From contig JAQVCQ010000004.1 of assembly GCA_028689715.1 (NCBI GenBank), forward strand, positions 1 through 60,192: DNA of 60,192 nt, given 5' to 3'. The notes below the pieces were generated by a model, which had not been told where the DNA came from, made no database searches, and saw only the letters and a program-made list of their open reading frames with translations. The DNA comes from Lachnospiraceae bacterium. GTDB lineage: Bacteria; Bacillota; Clostridia; Lachnospirales; Lachnospiraceae. Below are positions 45,084 through 52,690 of the stretch, piece by piece (the stretch's first letter is position 1; the number at the start of each line of letters is the position of its first letter). Position numbers and translations under genes: made by a program.

Positions 45084-46283
45084 TTATTCCACCAGTGTAG
45101 GATTAAAATCTTCTACCCATGGAAGACCCCATTTGTTCAGTGCTTCCATGAATGGATCTGGATCGAATTCTTCAATATTGTAGACGCCCGGTCTTTGCCA
45201 TGTTCCATTCATGACGAGCATGGCTCCAATCATGGCTGGCACGCCTGTTGTGTAGGAAATTGCCTGTGATTCTACTTCTTTGTAGCATTCCTCATGATCA
45301 CACACATTATAAATATAATATGTCTTTTCAACACCGTCTTTGATTCCTTTGAAAATACATCCAATATTTGTCTTTCCTTTTGTTCTTGGTCCAAGTGATG
45401 CCGGATCCGGAAGAACCGCTTTTAAGAACTGAAGTGGGACAATTTCCATTCCATTATACATGATAGGCTCTATGGAAGTCATTCCAACATTTTCCAGGCA
45501 TTTCAGATGTGTCAGGTAACTCTGACCAAAGGTCATAAAGAATCGTATTCTTTTGATTCCTTTCAGGTTCAGTGCCAGACTTTCCAGTTCTTCATGATGA
45601 AGAAGGTACATATCTTTTTCACCGATCTGTGGAAAATTATACACTCTTTTTATTTCCATTGGTTCTGTCTCAACCCAGTCTCCATTTTCCCAATAGCTTC
45701 CGTTTGCTGTCACCTCCCTGATATTGATCTCAGGATTGAAATTGGTCGCAAAAGGATACCCATGGTCACCGGCATTGGCATCAAGAATGTCTAATTCATG
45801 AATTTCATCAAAGTAATGTTTCTGTGCATATGCCGAAAATACACCGGTCACGCCAGGATCAAAACCACTTCCAAGCAGAGCAGTGATTCCTGCTTCCTCA
45901 AATTTCTTGCGGTATGCCCACTGCCATTTATATTCAAACTTAGCTGTGTCCAGGGGTTCGTAGTTCGCTGTATCCACATAATGGGTCTTTGTTGCAAGAC
46001 ATGCGTCCATAATCGTGAGATCCTGATATGGCAGTGCAAGATTGATCACAACATCCGGTTCAAATCCATTGATCAGGGCGATCAGCTCATCCACCTTATC
46101 AGCATCTACCTGTGCTGTATGGATCACTGTTTTTCCACCATCCAGTTTTGCCTTCAGGGCATCACATTTGCTTTTTGTTCTGCTTGCAATCATGATTTCT
46201 TCAAAAACATCACTATTCTGACAACATTTATGAATCGTTACACTTGCTACGCCTCCGCAACCGATAATCAACGCTTTTCCCAT
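45084..46283 (-). CDS. carboxynorspermidine/carboxyspermidine dehydrogenase (LYS1-like)
   Basis: 399 aa, related to saccharopine dehydrogenase. Rossmann motif IIGCGGVASVTIHKC at the N-terminus; AGITALLGSGFDPGVTGVFSAYA and DILDANAGDHGYPFATNFNPE are typical of CASDH. It reductively condenses aspartate semialdehyde with a diamine (putrescine, diaminopropane, agmatine or cadaverine). Tightly packed between speB and nspC. Which diamine it uses cannot be read from sequence. Confidence 0.9.
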   Translation of the reverse strand: MGKALIIGCGGVASVTIHKCCQNSDVFEEIMIASRTKSKCDALKAKLDGGKTVIHTAQVDADKVDELIALINGFEPDVVINLALPYQDLTIMDACLATKTHYVDTANYEPLDTAKFEYKWQWAYRKKFEEAGITALLGSGFDPGVTGVFSAYAQKHYFDEIHELDILDANAGDHGYPFATNFNPEINIREVTANGSYWENGDWVETEPMEIKRVYNFPQIGEKDMYLLHHEELESLALNLKGIKRIRFFMTFGQSYLTHLKCLENVGMTSIEPIMYNGMEIVPLQFLKAVLPDPASLGPRTKGKTNIGCIFKGIKDGVEKTYYIYNVCDHEECYKEVESQAISYTTGVPAMIGAMLVMNGTWQRPGVYNIEEFDPDPFMEALNKWGLPWVEDFNPTLVE

Positions 46284-46284
46284 T

Positions 46285-47139
46285 TTAATTTCCTCCTATT
46301 GCCAATACGATTTCTCTTAATAATTTACATGCTACTGCTGTAGACACTCCGCTTTGATCATACTGCGGAGACAGCTCATTCATATCACAACCTACAATAT
46401 TTAATTCACTCAACTGCATGATTGCATTCAATAATTCTTTAAATGTCACACCACCTGCCTCCGGTGTCCCGGTACCAGGAAATATTGAAGGATCGAGTAC
46501 ATCAAGATCCAGGGTAAAATAGACGGGTTTGCCTTTCAGGTTCTCTACGCACGCCTGGAAACCTTCCAGATCGAACATTCTGATCGTATTGTGCTCTTTT
46601 GCAAACTCAAATTCATATTTTTCACCACTCCTGATTCCAAACTGATAGATTTTTTTATCTCCCACAAGATCCCAGACTCGTCTGATCACCGTTGCATGCG
46701 AAAGTTCCTCACCAAGATAATCCGTTCTCAAATCAGTGTGTGCGTCCAGATGAATGATGTGAAGATCTGGATATTTTTCAAACACAGCCCTTACACTTCC
46801 AAGTGTGACAAGATGTTCTCCTCCTATCATAAAAGGAATTTTATGATCTTCCATGATCTTTCTTGTTGTGTCTTCAATTGTCTTTAGTACCCGTTCTGTA
46901 TTACCAAATGGAAATTCCAGTTCTCCTGCATCGAACAACTTCAGGTCACTAAGATCTCCATCCTGATAAGGTGAATATGTCTCAATGCCATAAGATTCAC
47001 TTCTGATCGCTTTTCCTGCAAAACGTGTGCCAGGCCTGAACGAGGTCGTTCCATCAAAAGGTGCTCCGAACAGTACAATATCAGCATCTGAATAATCACT
47101 GTCAAATCCAATAAATGTCTCTATATTTTTATTCCACAT
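46285..47139 (-). CDS. speB: agmatinase-family ureohydrolase
   Basis: 284-aa arginase-fold Mn enzyme. Metal ligands are in GGEHLVTLG, HLDAHTDLR (DxHxD) and LDLDVLDPSIFPGTGTPE. The start lies inside speE (11-nt overlap) with AGGAG 10 nt upstream. Depending on partner enzymes it hydrolyses agmatine to putrescine or aminopropylagmatine to spermidine. Both substrates are plausible in this operon. Confidence 0.93.
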   Translation of the reverse strand: MWNKNIETFIGFDSDYSDADIVLFGAPFDGTTSFRPGTRFAGKAIRSESYGIETYSPYQDGDLSDLKLFDAGELEFPFGNTERVLKTIEDTTRKIMEDHKIPFMIGGEHLVTLGSVRAVFEKYPDLHIIHLDAHTDLRTDYLGEELSHATVIRRVWDLVGDKKIYQFGIRSGEKYEFEFAKEHNTIRMFDLEGFQACVENLKGKPVYFTLDLDVLDPSIFPGTGTPEAGGVTFKELLNAIMQLSELNIVGCDMNELSPQYDQSGVSTAVACKLLREIVLAIGGN

Positions 47140-47980
47140 CTTCTAACATCTCCTCAACATAATTTGGCAGATAAAAAGAACCTTTATGCAGGTTTGTATT
47201 ATAATACCTTGTCCTAATTCCACGTGCATTCCATTTTTTTGCATCCAGGTCTTTCAGTGGATGATATTTCTTGGAAGCAAATCCAAACAGCCAGTGACCT
47301 GATGGGTAAGTCGGGATATGTGCCTGATATACTCTGCTGATAGCAAAAGATTCAACAATCCTTTTATGTGCTCTGCGGCATGCATCTGCATCTTCTTTAT
47401 AAAATGGGCTCTCATGCTGATTTACCATGATTCCGTCTTTTTTTAATGCTTTAAAGCAATTTCCATAAAACTCCTTGGTAAATAGGCCTTCTCCCGGTCC
47501 GAATGGGTCTGTCGAATCAACAATGATCAGATCATACTCGTCTTCATGGCGTCTGATAAATTTTAATCCATCCTGAAAAAACAGATTCACTCTTTTATCG
47601 TCAAAACCGACCGCTGTAAAGGGAAGATACTGTTTCGCCGTTCTGACTACCATCTCATCAATTTCAACCACGTCAATTTCCTGTATTTCAGGATATCTGG
47701 ACAATTCCCGTAATACGCCTCCATCACCGGCACCAATGATCAGCACTTTTTTTACATCCGGATGCACTGCCATCGGAACATGAACGATCATCTCATGATA
47801 AATGAATTCATCCTTTTCCGTCAGCATCATATATCCATCCAACGTAAGGAACCTGCCAAATTCAGGGGATTCAAATACATCGATCCTCTGATATTCACTT
47901 TTTCCTGTGTATAACTGCTTATCGACCTTGATCGACATTTTTACATTTTTTGTATGAAGCTCACTATACCATAGATCCAT
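47129..47980 (-). CDS. speE: spermidine synthase-type aminopropyltransferase
   Basis: 283 aa. The decarboxylated-SAM site is in VLIIGAGDGGVLRELSRYP; the catalytic Asp is in DLIIVDSTDPFGPGEGLF, and TLDGYMMLTEKDEFIYHEMI is the N-terminal signature. GGGAGG precedes the ATG, which overlaps the speA stop by 1 nt. The amine acceptor may be putrescine, cadaverine or agmatine. Confidence 0.95.
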   Translation of the reverse strand: MDLWYSELHTKNVKMSIKVDKQLYTGKSEYQRIDVFESPEFGRFLTLDGYMMLTEKDEFIYHEMIVHVPMAVHPDVKKVLIIGAGDGGVLRELSRYPEIQEIDVVEIDEMVVRTAKQYLPFTAVGFDDKRVNLFFQDGLKFIRRHEDEYDLIIVDSTDPFGPGEGLFTKEFYGNCFKALKKDGIMVNQHESPFYKEDADACRRAHKRIVESFAISRVYQAHIPTYPSGHWLFGFASKKYHPLKDLDAKKWNARGIRTRYYNTNLHKGSFYLPNYVEEMLEDVE

Positions 47981-49437
47981 CAGATACCTCCCTTCAGTAC
48001 ATTTAATCTCTTCACTTCCATATCTTCAGGGCCTGTTAAAAAGCATCCCTTTTCTTTTGCATATAGTATATAATCAATGATTTCTGCTGTGATTTCCTCG
48101 CCTGGTGCCAGAATTGGAATCCCCGGCGGATAACACATTACAAACTCACTACAGATCCGCCCTGAACTTTGTTCGATCGGAAGAGACTCTTTGTCAGCAT
48201 AAAAAGCATCCTGAGGTGTGACGATTACTTTAGGATTCACATATTCATAGCTGAGCATGCCAGCTCTGTCTTTTTTATATCTTCTTCTGATCTCAGATAA
48301 TGCACCAATCAGCCTTTCAATATTTTTATGACTGTCACCGACAGAAATATAGGCTAGTATATTTCCAATATCACCGAATTCGATCTGAATATCGTATTCA
48401 TCACGAAGCAGATCATAGACTTCAATTCCGGCCAGACCAACATCCATTGTGTGTACTGAGAGTTTTGTCAGATCAAAGTCATAAACTGAATCACCATTTA
48501 CAAGTTCACTCGAATAAGCATAGTAATCACCGATCAGATTAATTTCTTCTCTTGCATACTCTGCAAGCTCGGTCACTTTGTGAAAGATGGTCTTACCATT
48601 CATGGCAAGATTCTTTCTGGACAGATCCAGACTGGATAAGAGAAGATAGGAACCACTTGTTGTCTGTGTCAGGTTGATGATCTGTCTTACATAATTAGCA
48701 TTGACATTTGGTCCACAAAGTAAAAAGGAACTTTGCGTCAGAGAACCACCTGACTTATGCATACTGACAGATGCAAAATCTGCACCTGCATCCATTGCTG
48801 CGACAGGCATATTCTCTCCAAAATAAAAATGTGTTCCATGGGCTTCATCAGCAAGTACAAGCATTCCCTTTTTGTGTGCAAGCTTTGTAATTGCTTTAAG
48901 ATTGGAACAGATTCCATAGTATGTGGGATTGTTTACCAGTACGGCTTTTGCATCTGGATGTGCATTCATTGCCTCTTCAACATCTTTCAATGTCATACCA
49001 AGTGCGATTCCAAGACGATCATTCATACTTGGATTAATATAGACTGGTACTGCTCCGCATAAGATCAGCGCATTGATCACGCTTCTATGAACATTTCTGG
49101 GAAGAATGATCTTATCACCTCTTTTACAGACTGACAGGACCATTGTCTGTACAGAAGAAGTTGTTCCGTTTACCATGAAAAATGCATGCGCTGCCCTGAA
49201 GCATTCTGCTGCAAGTTCTTCAGCCTCTTTGATGACACTGACCGGATGACATAAATTATCAAGCGGTTTCATGGAATTAACATCTACTGACATACATTTC
49301 TCTCCAAGAAAATCGGTCAGTTCTTTATTCCCTTTCCCTCTTTTGTGACCCGGGACATCAAATGGTACGACTCTCATTTGCTTTAATTCTTTCAGAGCTT
49401 CATAGATAGGTGCTCGTTCCTGTGCATATTCGTTCAA
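47980..49437 (-). CDS. speA: arginine (or lysine/ornithine) decarboxylase, fold type I
   Basis: 485-aa PLP decarboxylase similar in length and order to B. subtilis SpeA/YaaO. N-terminal VPFDVPGHKRGKGN, substrate-site NGTTSSVQTMVLSVCKRGDK, ADEAHGTHFYFGE and the PLP lysine in SVSMHKSGGSLTQ are visible; the C-terminal domain has CYPPGIPILAPGEEIT. Arginine is the favoured substrate because an agmatinase-family gene is in the same operon, but this family changes specificity easily. Lies 12 nt after speD. Confidence 0.88.
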   Translation of the reverse strand: MNEYAQERAPIYEALKELKQMRVVPFDVPGHKRGKGNKELTDFLGEKCMSVDVNSMKPLDNLCHPVSVIKEAEELAAECFRAAHAFFMVNGTTSSVQTMVLSVCKRGDKIILPRNVHRSVINALILCGAVPVYINPSMNDRLGIALGMTLKDVEEAMNAHPDAKAVLVNNPTYYGICSNLKAITKLAHKKGMLVLADEAHGTHFYFGENMPVAAMDAGADFASVSMHKSGGSLTQSSFLLCGPNVNANYVRQIINLTQTTSGSYLLLSSLDLSRKNLAMNGKTIFHKVTELAEYAREEINLIGDYYAYSSELVNGDSVYDFDLTKLSVHTMDVGLAGIEVYDLLRDEYDIQIEFGDIGNILAYISVGDSHKNIERLIGALSEIRRRYKKDRAGMLSYEYVNPKVIVTPQDAFYADKESLPIEQSSGRICSEFVMCYPPGIPILAPGEEITAEIIDYILYAKEKGCFLTGPEDMEVKRLNVLKGGI

Positions 49438-49449
49438 TTATACTTCCTC

Positions 49450-50214
49450 CTAATATACGTTCATACCACTAAAGATCTCAATCATCTCCTGTCTGAGACT
49501 ATTCGTGATATCAAGCCTTATTTTAGGTGCTATTTCATAAACATCTGTGTTAAACAGATAGTTCTGTAAGTTCACTTCCTTGATCAACATTTTCGTATGG
49601 AAAATATTTGACTGATACATATTTACATCAATTGCATCATAACGTTCCATTGTTTTTGGATCGATGTAATCCTGAATTGAAGTGATCTTGTGATCCATGA
49701 ACAGTTTTTTCCCTGATACGTCTCTTGTAAATCCTCTGACACGATAATCCATCGTAATGATATCAGAGTCAAAACTGCCAATTAAATAATCAAGTGTGCT
49801 AAGTGGCGTGATCTCTCCGCAAGTTGCAACATCAATATCGACTCTGAATGTCGCAATTGAATTATCCGGATGAAACTCTGGATAAGTATGTACGGTCACA
49901 TGGCTCTTATCAAGATGCGCAACAACAGTCTCGCCTGTTTTAGACGGAACCATTGATTCTTCAGCGATCAGAAATGTAACACTGGCTCCCTGTGGGTCAT
50001 AGTCCTGCTTGGATACATGTAGTACATGCGCACCGATCATATCCGTTACTCTGTGTAAAATACTGGTGAGTCGCTCTGAATTATACTGCTCATCAATATA
50101 AGCAATATAATCTCTCTGCTCACGCTCGGTCTTCGCATAACATACATCATAAATATTAAAGCTCAGTGATTTTGTTAGATTATTAAATCCATATAATTTT
50201 AACTTGTTTTCCAT
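49450..50214 (-). CDS. speD: S-adenosylmethionine decarboxylase proenzyme
   Basis: 254 aa. Autocleavage between Lys103 and Ser104 in [14 protein letters not shown] would create the pyruvoyl group; length and the [11 protein letters not shown] form fit the E. coli-like class 1A enzyme. It supplies decarboxylated SAM to SpeE. GGAGG five nt before the ATG at 50214 fixes the start, although the frame stays open further upstream through the terminator. First gene of the polyamine operon, behind a long structured leader. Confidence 0.95.
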   Translation of the reverse strand: MENKLKLYGFNNLTKSLSFNIYDVCYAKTEREQRDYIAYIDEQYNSERLTSILHRVTDMIGAHVLHVSKQDYDPQGASVTFLIAEESMVPSKTGETVVAHLDKSHVTVHTYPEFHPDNSIATFRVDIDVATCGEITPLSTLDYLIGSFDSDIITMDYRVRGFTRDVSGKKLFMDHKITSIQDYIDPKTMERYDAIDVNMYQSNIFHTKMLIKEVNLQNYLFNTDVYEIAPKIRLDITNSLRQEMIEIFSGMNVY

Positions 50215-50227
50215 TGCTGCCTCCAGA

Positions 50228-50274
50228 CAAAAAAATCCCAGGATATTGTATTGGTACCACAATACTTCCTGAGA
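50228..50274 (-). terminator. terminator in the speD leader
   Basis: On the minus strand TCTCAGGA pairs with TCCTGGGA and GTATTG with CAATAC around a TGGTAC loop, followed by seven T and then directly by the speD ribosome site. The GTATTGTGGTA part could instead pair with TACCTAATAC of the upstream hairpin at 50403-50417, giving an alternative antiterminated fold. Confidence 0.7.
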
Positions 50275-50463
50275 TTGGTCTTCTAAGTTCAGCGCATTAT
50301 TTATTATTGGACATACGTCCATTTTATTTATTCACATATTAGAGGTTTAGAGTCTATATAGCAAGAACTACTTTTACTACTCTTATTGACCGTTTCACAA
50401 GTGTGTATTAGGTACACGCGGTTATGAAGTAACCAACTTATAAAATTTGAGCTTCTAACTCAA

Positions 50464-50559
50464 TCAATAACGCAATGAGACATTGCGATCGGCAGTCGAC
50501 CCGGCTGTCCGTATGGCCTCAATTCCAAATGGAATGGTCAGTGTTCTTGTCATTGGCAT
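50464..50559 (-). CDS. possible 31-codon leader peptide in speD 5' region
   Basis: ATG at 50559 opens a 31-codon frame beginning MPMTRTLTIPFGIEA and ending NVSLRY, with TGA at 50464. It holds four Arg and five Thr codons, and its stop touches the TTGAG hairpin. The ribosome site is weak (AGAGG 15 nt upstream). It may be a regulatory uORF, a remnant of a mobile-element gene, or chance; I cannot identify homologues. Confidence 0.25.
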   Translation of the reverse strand: MPMTRTLTIPFGIEAIRTAGSTADRNVSLRY

Positions 50560-50598
50560 GTCATATTCAAAACGCCTCTGACTCTAAGATTCATGTGA

Positions 50599-50627
50599 AT
50601 AATATCAATTATTCACTTTCTTGTCAA
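50599..50627 (-). promoter_or_regulatory. strong promoter of the polyamine operon
   Basis: TTGACA (50622-50627), 17-bp spacer, TATTAT (50599-50604) on the minus strand: near-perfect sigma-A promoter, just after the uvsE stop codon. Start of transcription near 50592. Confidence 0.85.
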
Positions 50628-50629
50628 TA

Positions 50630-51889
50630 CTATAATCCTGTAAAATAATAAGAGTTTTTTAAATATAGGTCTGGATATTTTTCTAAAAGTCGAAATAAAT
50701 ATCTCTTAACTTTTCCTGCATCAATCATTTTACGATCAAATTCTTCCAGCATCTGCACAAATTTCTTCTTTTCCTGTTCGGTAACCTGATCTTTAAAGTA
50801 ACCCCAGACATGCTGCAATGCATTTCTCTGCTGTCCGTCTATTACGGGTGTAGACATTGCCTGTTCCAGCAGAGAATAGAACATCGTGACCGGGTAAGCA
50901 GATTTGTCTTTTAAAAGACTTCTGATTTCAAGATAGATCTGGTGGGAATGTTCCAGTACATTATATTTATAACGCCCCCACTCCTCTTCAAGCTTTTTCA
51001 TTGTGCCTTGTTCTGTTGTTGCAAGGATGCATTTAACTGCAGAAAGATTTTTATCTTTTACCTCCAACATGATATCAACATGATTTTGTTGAATCATATG
51101 ATGAAAATCCAAAAAAAAGGAAAGCTTTATTGTTTCAGAATGTGCACCAGGTTTTCCATTCGCAAGTTGCTGCGAATAGTGAATCTTTGGAATTCCATCT
51201 TTTTCCTTCCATGTTTCACTGACAAGTCTCAGCCATTCCAATAATGTTCTGTTTCCATCCGGTGGATTGATCTCATGGTGGAATACATCAAATACGACTG
51301 GGATGCCTGTTCGAAGTGCAATATCCATAACATCCTCTATATGATAAATTTTGTCATCATTTTCTATGACCAGCCTGTTTTTTATATTCTCTGGCAGCCT
51401 ATGGTAATTTTCTACAAAACGCTCTTTTGCCGTTTTCTTATCCCCATATGCTCCTCCGATATGTAATATAATCTTACACTCACTTCCCATTTGGCAAAGA
51501 TCTAAAAATTCCGTATGATATGCAAGATCAAGTACCGCTCTTTCTACTACATCCGGATCTGGAGAATTCAACACGGTATACTGACCTGGATGCATCGAAA
51601 GTCTGACCTGATTTTCTTTCGCTATCTTCCCGATCCATTCCAGCTTCTCTTTAAATAACTCCTGCCATGAAAACTCCACTTCTTTTTTTGAAGCAAATGG
51701 TATGATATCAGAACTAATCCGGAACAGATAAATACTGTTCCGGATGTTATATTCCAAGATCTGTTCTAACGTATTCAAATTATGTTCTGTAATTTCCCTT
51801 AGTTTTTGCGGTGTTGCATATTTCATTGTGCAGCTTTTTAAGGATAACTCCTGATTTCCTGCTACAAGACAAGCATACCCGATCTTCAT
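50630..51889 (-). CDS. uvsE: UV damage endonuclease UvsE fused to a DUF1722-like domain
   Basis: 419 aa, about 100 longer than B. subtilis UvsE. Residues 1-300 form the UvdE TIM barrel: MKIGYACLVAGN, RISSDIIPFAS, RLSMHPGQYTVLNSPDPDVV, ILHIGGAYGDK, NDDKIYHIEDV and VFDVFHHEINPP, with metal-binding His, Glu and Asp residues. Residues from about 300 resemble DUF1722 (YbgA-like): YKYNVLEHSH, RNALQHVWGYFKDQVTEQE, KVKRYLFRLLEKYPDLYLKNS. The enzyme nicks DNA 5' of UV photoproducts. Confidence 0.85.
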   Translation of the reverse strand: MKIGYACLVAGNQELSLKSCTMKYATPQKLREITEHNLNTLEQILEYNIRNSIYLFRISSDIIPFASKKEVEFSWQELFKEKLEWIGKIAKENQVRLSMHPGQYTVLNSPDPDVVERAVLDLAYHTEFLDLCQMGSECKIILHIGGAYGDKKTAKERFVENYHRLPENIKNRLVIENDDKIYHIEDVMDIALRTGIPVVFDVFHHEINPPDGNRTLLEWLRLVSETWKEKDGIPKIHYSQQLANGKPGAHSETIKLSFFLDFHHMIQQNHVDIMLEVKDKNLSAVKCILATTEQGTMKKLEEEWGRYKYNVLEHSHQIYLEIRSLLKDKSAYPVTMFYSLLEQAMSTPVIDGQQRNALQHVWGYFKDQVTEQEKKKFVQMLEEFDRKMIDAGKVKRYLFRLLEKYPDLYLKNSYYFTGL

Positions 51890-51916
51890 ATATTCTGATC
51901 ACCTTTGCTTTTTGAT

Positions 51917-52516
51917 TTATCCGATATGTCTGATTCGTCCTTCCAGAGGTGAAAATTCTTTGTCCCCTGGTAATGCAGTTGGTTTTCCAAATGGCATTTG
52001 TGCGATCAGTTTCCAATGATCCGGTATAGACCATTCTTTTTTGATATCACTTTCAACAATCTCATTATAGTGTTGCAGCGAAGCTCCATATCCTTCCAGT
52101 TCCAGTGCACTCCAGACTACATATTGGTGCATTCCGCTAGATTGTTGAGACCAGACTGGGAAGTTCTGGCTATATAATGGGAATGCTTCCTGCAATCCCT
52201 TTACGACATCTTGATCTTCAAAAAATAAAACTGTTGCATATCCATTCTGAAAAGATGTGATCTTCTCATCTGTTGATGGAAAACTTTCAGCCGGAACGAT
52301 TTTTCTCAAATTCTCTCGTGTGATATCCCAAAATTTATCATGTTCTTTATTCCACAGAACGACTACGCGTGCTGTCTGCGAATTAAATGCTGATGGTGTG
52401 TGCAGAACTGCTTTTTCTATCACTTCTTTTATCACTTCGTCAGTTGTGACTGCTTCTTTACTAATTGAATATACTGTACGTCTCTCTTTTAATACCTGAT
52501 AAAAATCTCTACTCAT
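51917..52516 (-). CDS. nitroreductase family protein
   Basis: 199-aa FMN oxidoreductase. DFYQVLKERRTVYSISKE and HTPSAFNSQTARVVVLW are the flavin phosphate and ribityl contacts; QYVVWSALELEGYGASLQHYN is the dimer/flavin helix. Similar to the YdgI/Hbn-type subgroup that reduces quinones or nitro compounds with NAD(P)H. The ATG at 52516 has AGGAAG upstream. Separate promoter with an operator-like palindrome; uvsE follows 27 nt later and may be cotranscribed. Confidence 0.87.
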   Translation of the reverse strand: MSRDFYQVLKERRTVYSISKEAVTTDEVIKEVIEKAVLHTPSAFNSQTARVVVLWNKEHDKFWDITRENLRKIVPAESFPSTDEKITSFQNGYATVLFFEDQDVVKGLQEAFPLYSQNFPVWSQQSSGMHQYVVWSALELEGYGASLQHYNEIVESDIKKEWSIPDHWKLIAQMPFGKPTALPGDKEFSPLEGRIRHIG

Positions 52517-52572
52517 AATATTCTTCCTTTCTCTATACAAAAGAATCATTAGGTCAATGAATTTATTTTATT

Positions 52573-52589
52573 GCAATCAATTTGATTGC
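52573..52589. promoter_or_regulatory. 17-bp perfect palindrome at nitroreductase promoter
   Basis: GCAATCAA-T-TTGATTGC, 18 bp downstream of the -10 element. Size and symmetry fit a dimeric winged-helix repressor such as a MarR-type redox or quinone sensor, which often controls nitroreductases. No such regulator is encoded next to it. Confidence 0.55.
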
Positions 52590-52606
52590 TCTCTATTTTT
52601 ATCAGT

Positions 52607-52634
52607 ATTATAACACGTCTTTTTATTTTGTCAG
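52607..52634 (-). promoter_or_regulatory. nitroreductase promoter
   Basis: CTGACA and TATAAT on the minus strand with a 16-bp spacer, about 90 bp before the ATG; the palindrome lies between promoter and gene. Confidence 0.7.
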
Positions 52635-52690
52635 TATATTTTATGATTATTTTATAAATATTATATTTCTTTCATATTTATTATCTGTTG

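Larger units (their letters stand above)
50215..50592 (-). ncRNA. long structured 5' leader of the polyamine operon, riboswitch or attenuator candidate
   Basis: About 375 nt between the predicted start of transcription and speD. Perfect hairpins in order along the RNA: ATTCC-4-GGAAT (50522-50535), CGCAATG-3-CATTGCG (50471-50487), TTGAG-7-CTCAA (50447-50463), GGTTA-5-TAACC (50420-50434), GTGTA-5-TACAC (50403-50417), GGAC-4-GTCC (50309-50320), then a terminator ending 15 nt before the speD start codon. A 31-codon reading frame spans the first two hairpins. No known riboswitch consensus is recognised. Confidence 0.6.

Noticed and set aside
45798-46343. 181-codon plus-strand frame opposite the LYS1-like and speB genes
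   Set aside because: It spans the junction of two well-supported genes on the minus strand and its translation has no known domain.
49450-50322. speD starting at 50322
   Set aside because: That frame would translate through the terminator hairpin and adds residues absent from the family; the ATG at 50214 has GGAGG at correct spacing.
50405-50440. ACCGCG in the speD leader as a T-box motif
   Set aside because: The full T-box sequence AGGGTGGNACCGCG is absent, there is no stem I with specifier loop, and the terminator is about 150 nt away.
50410-50560. Remnant of an IS200/IS605-type element in the speD leader
   Set aside because: The GC-rich uORF and following hairpins recall the 3' end of such elements, but no tnpA or tnpB domain and no recognisable end can be identified; kept only as a rival explanation for the uORF.
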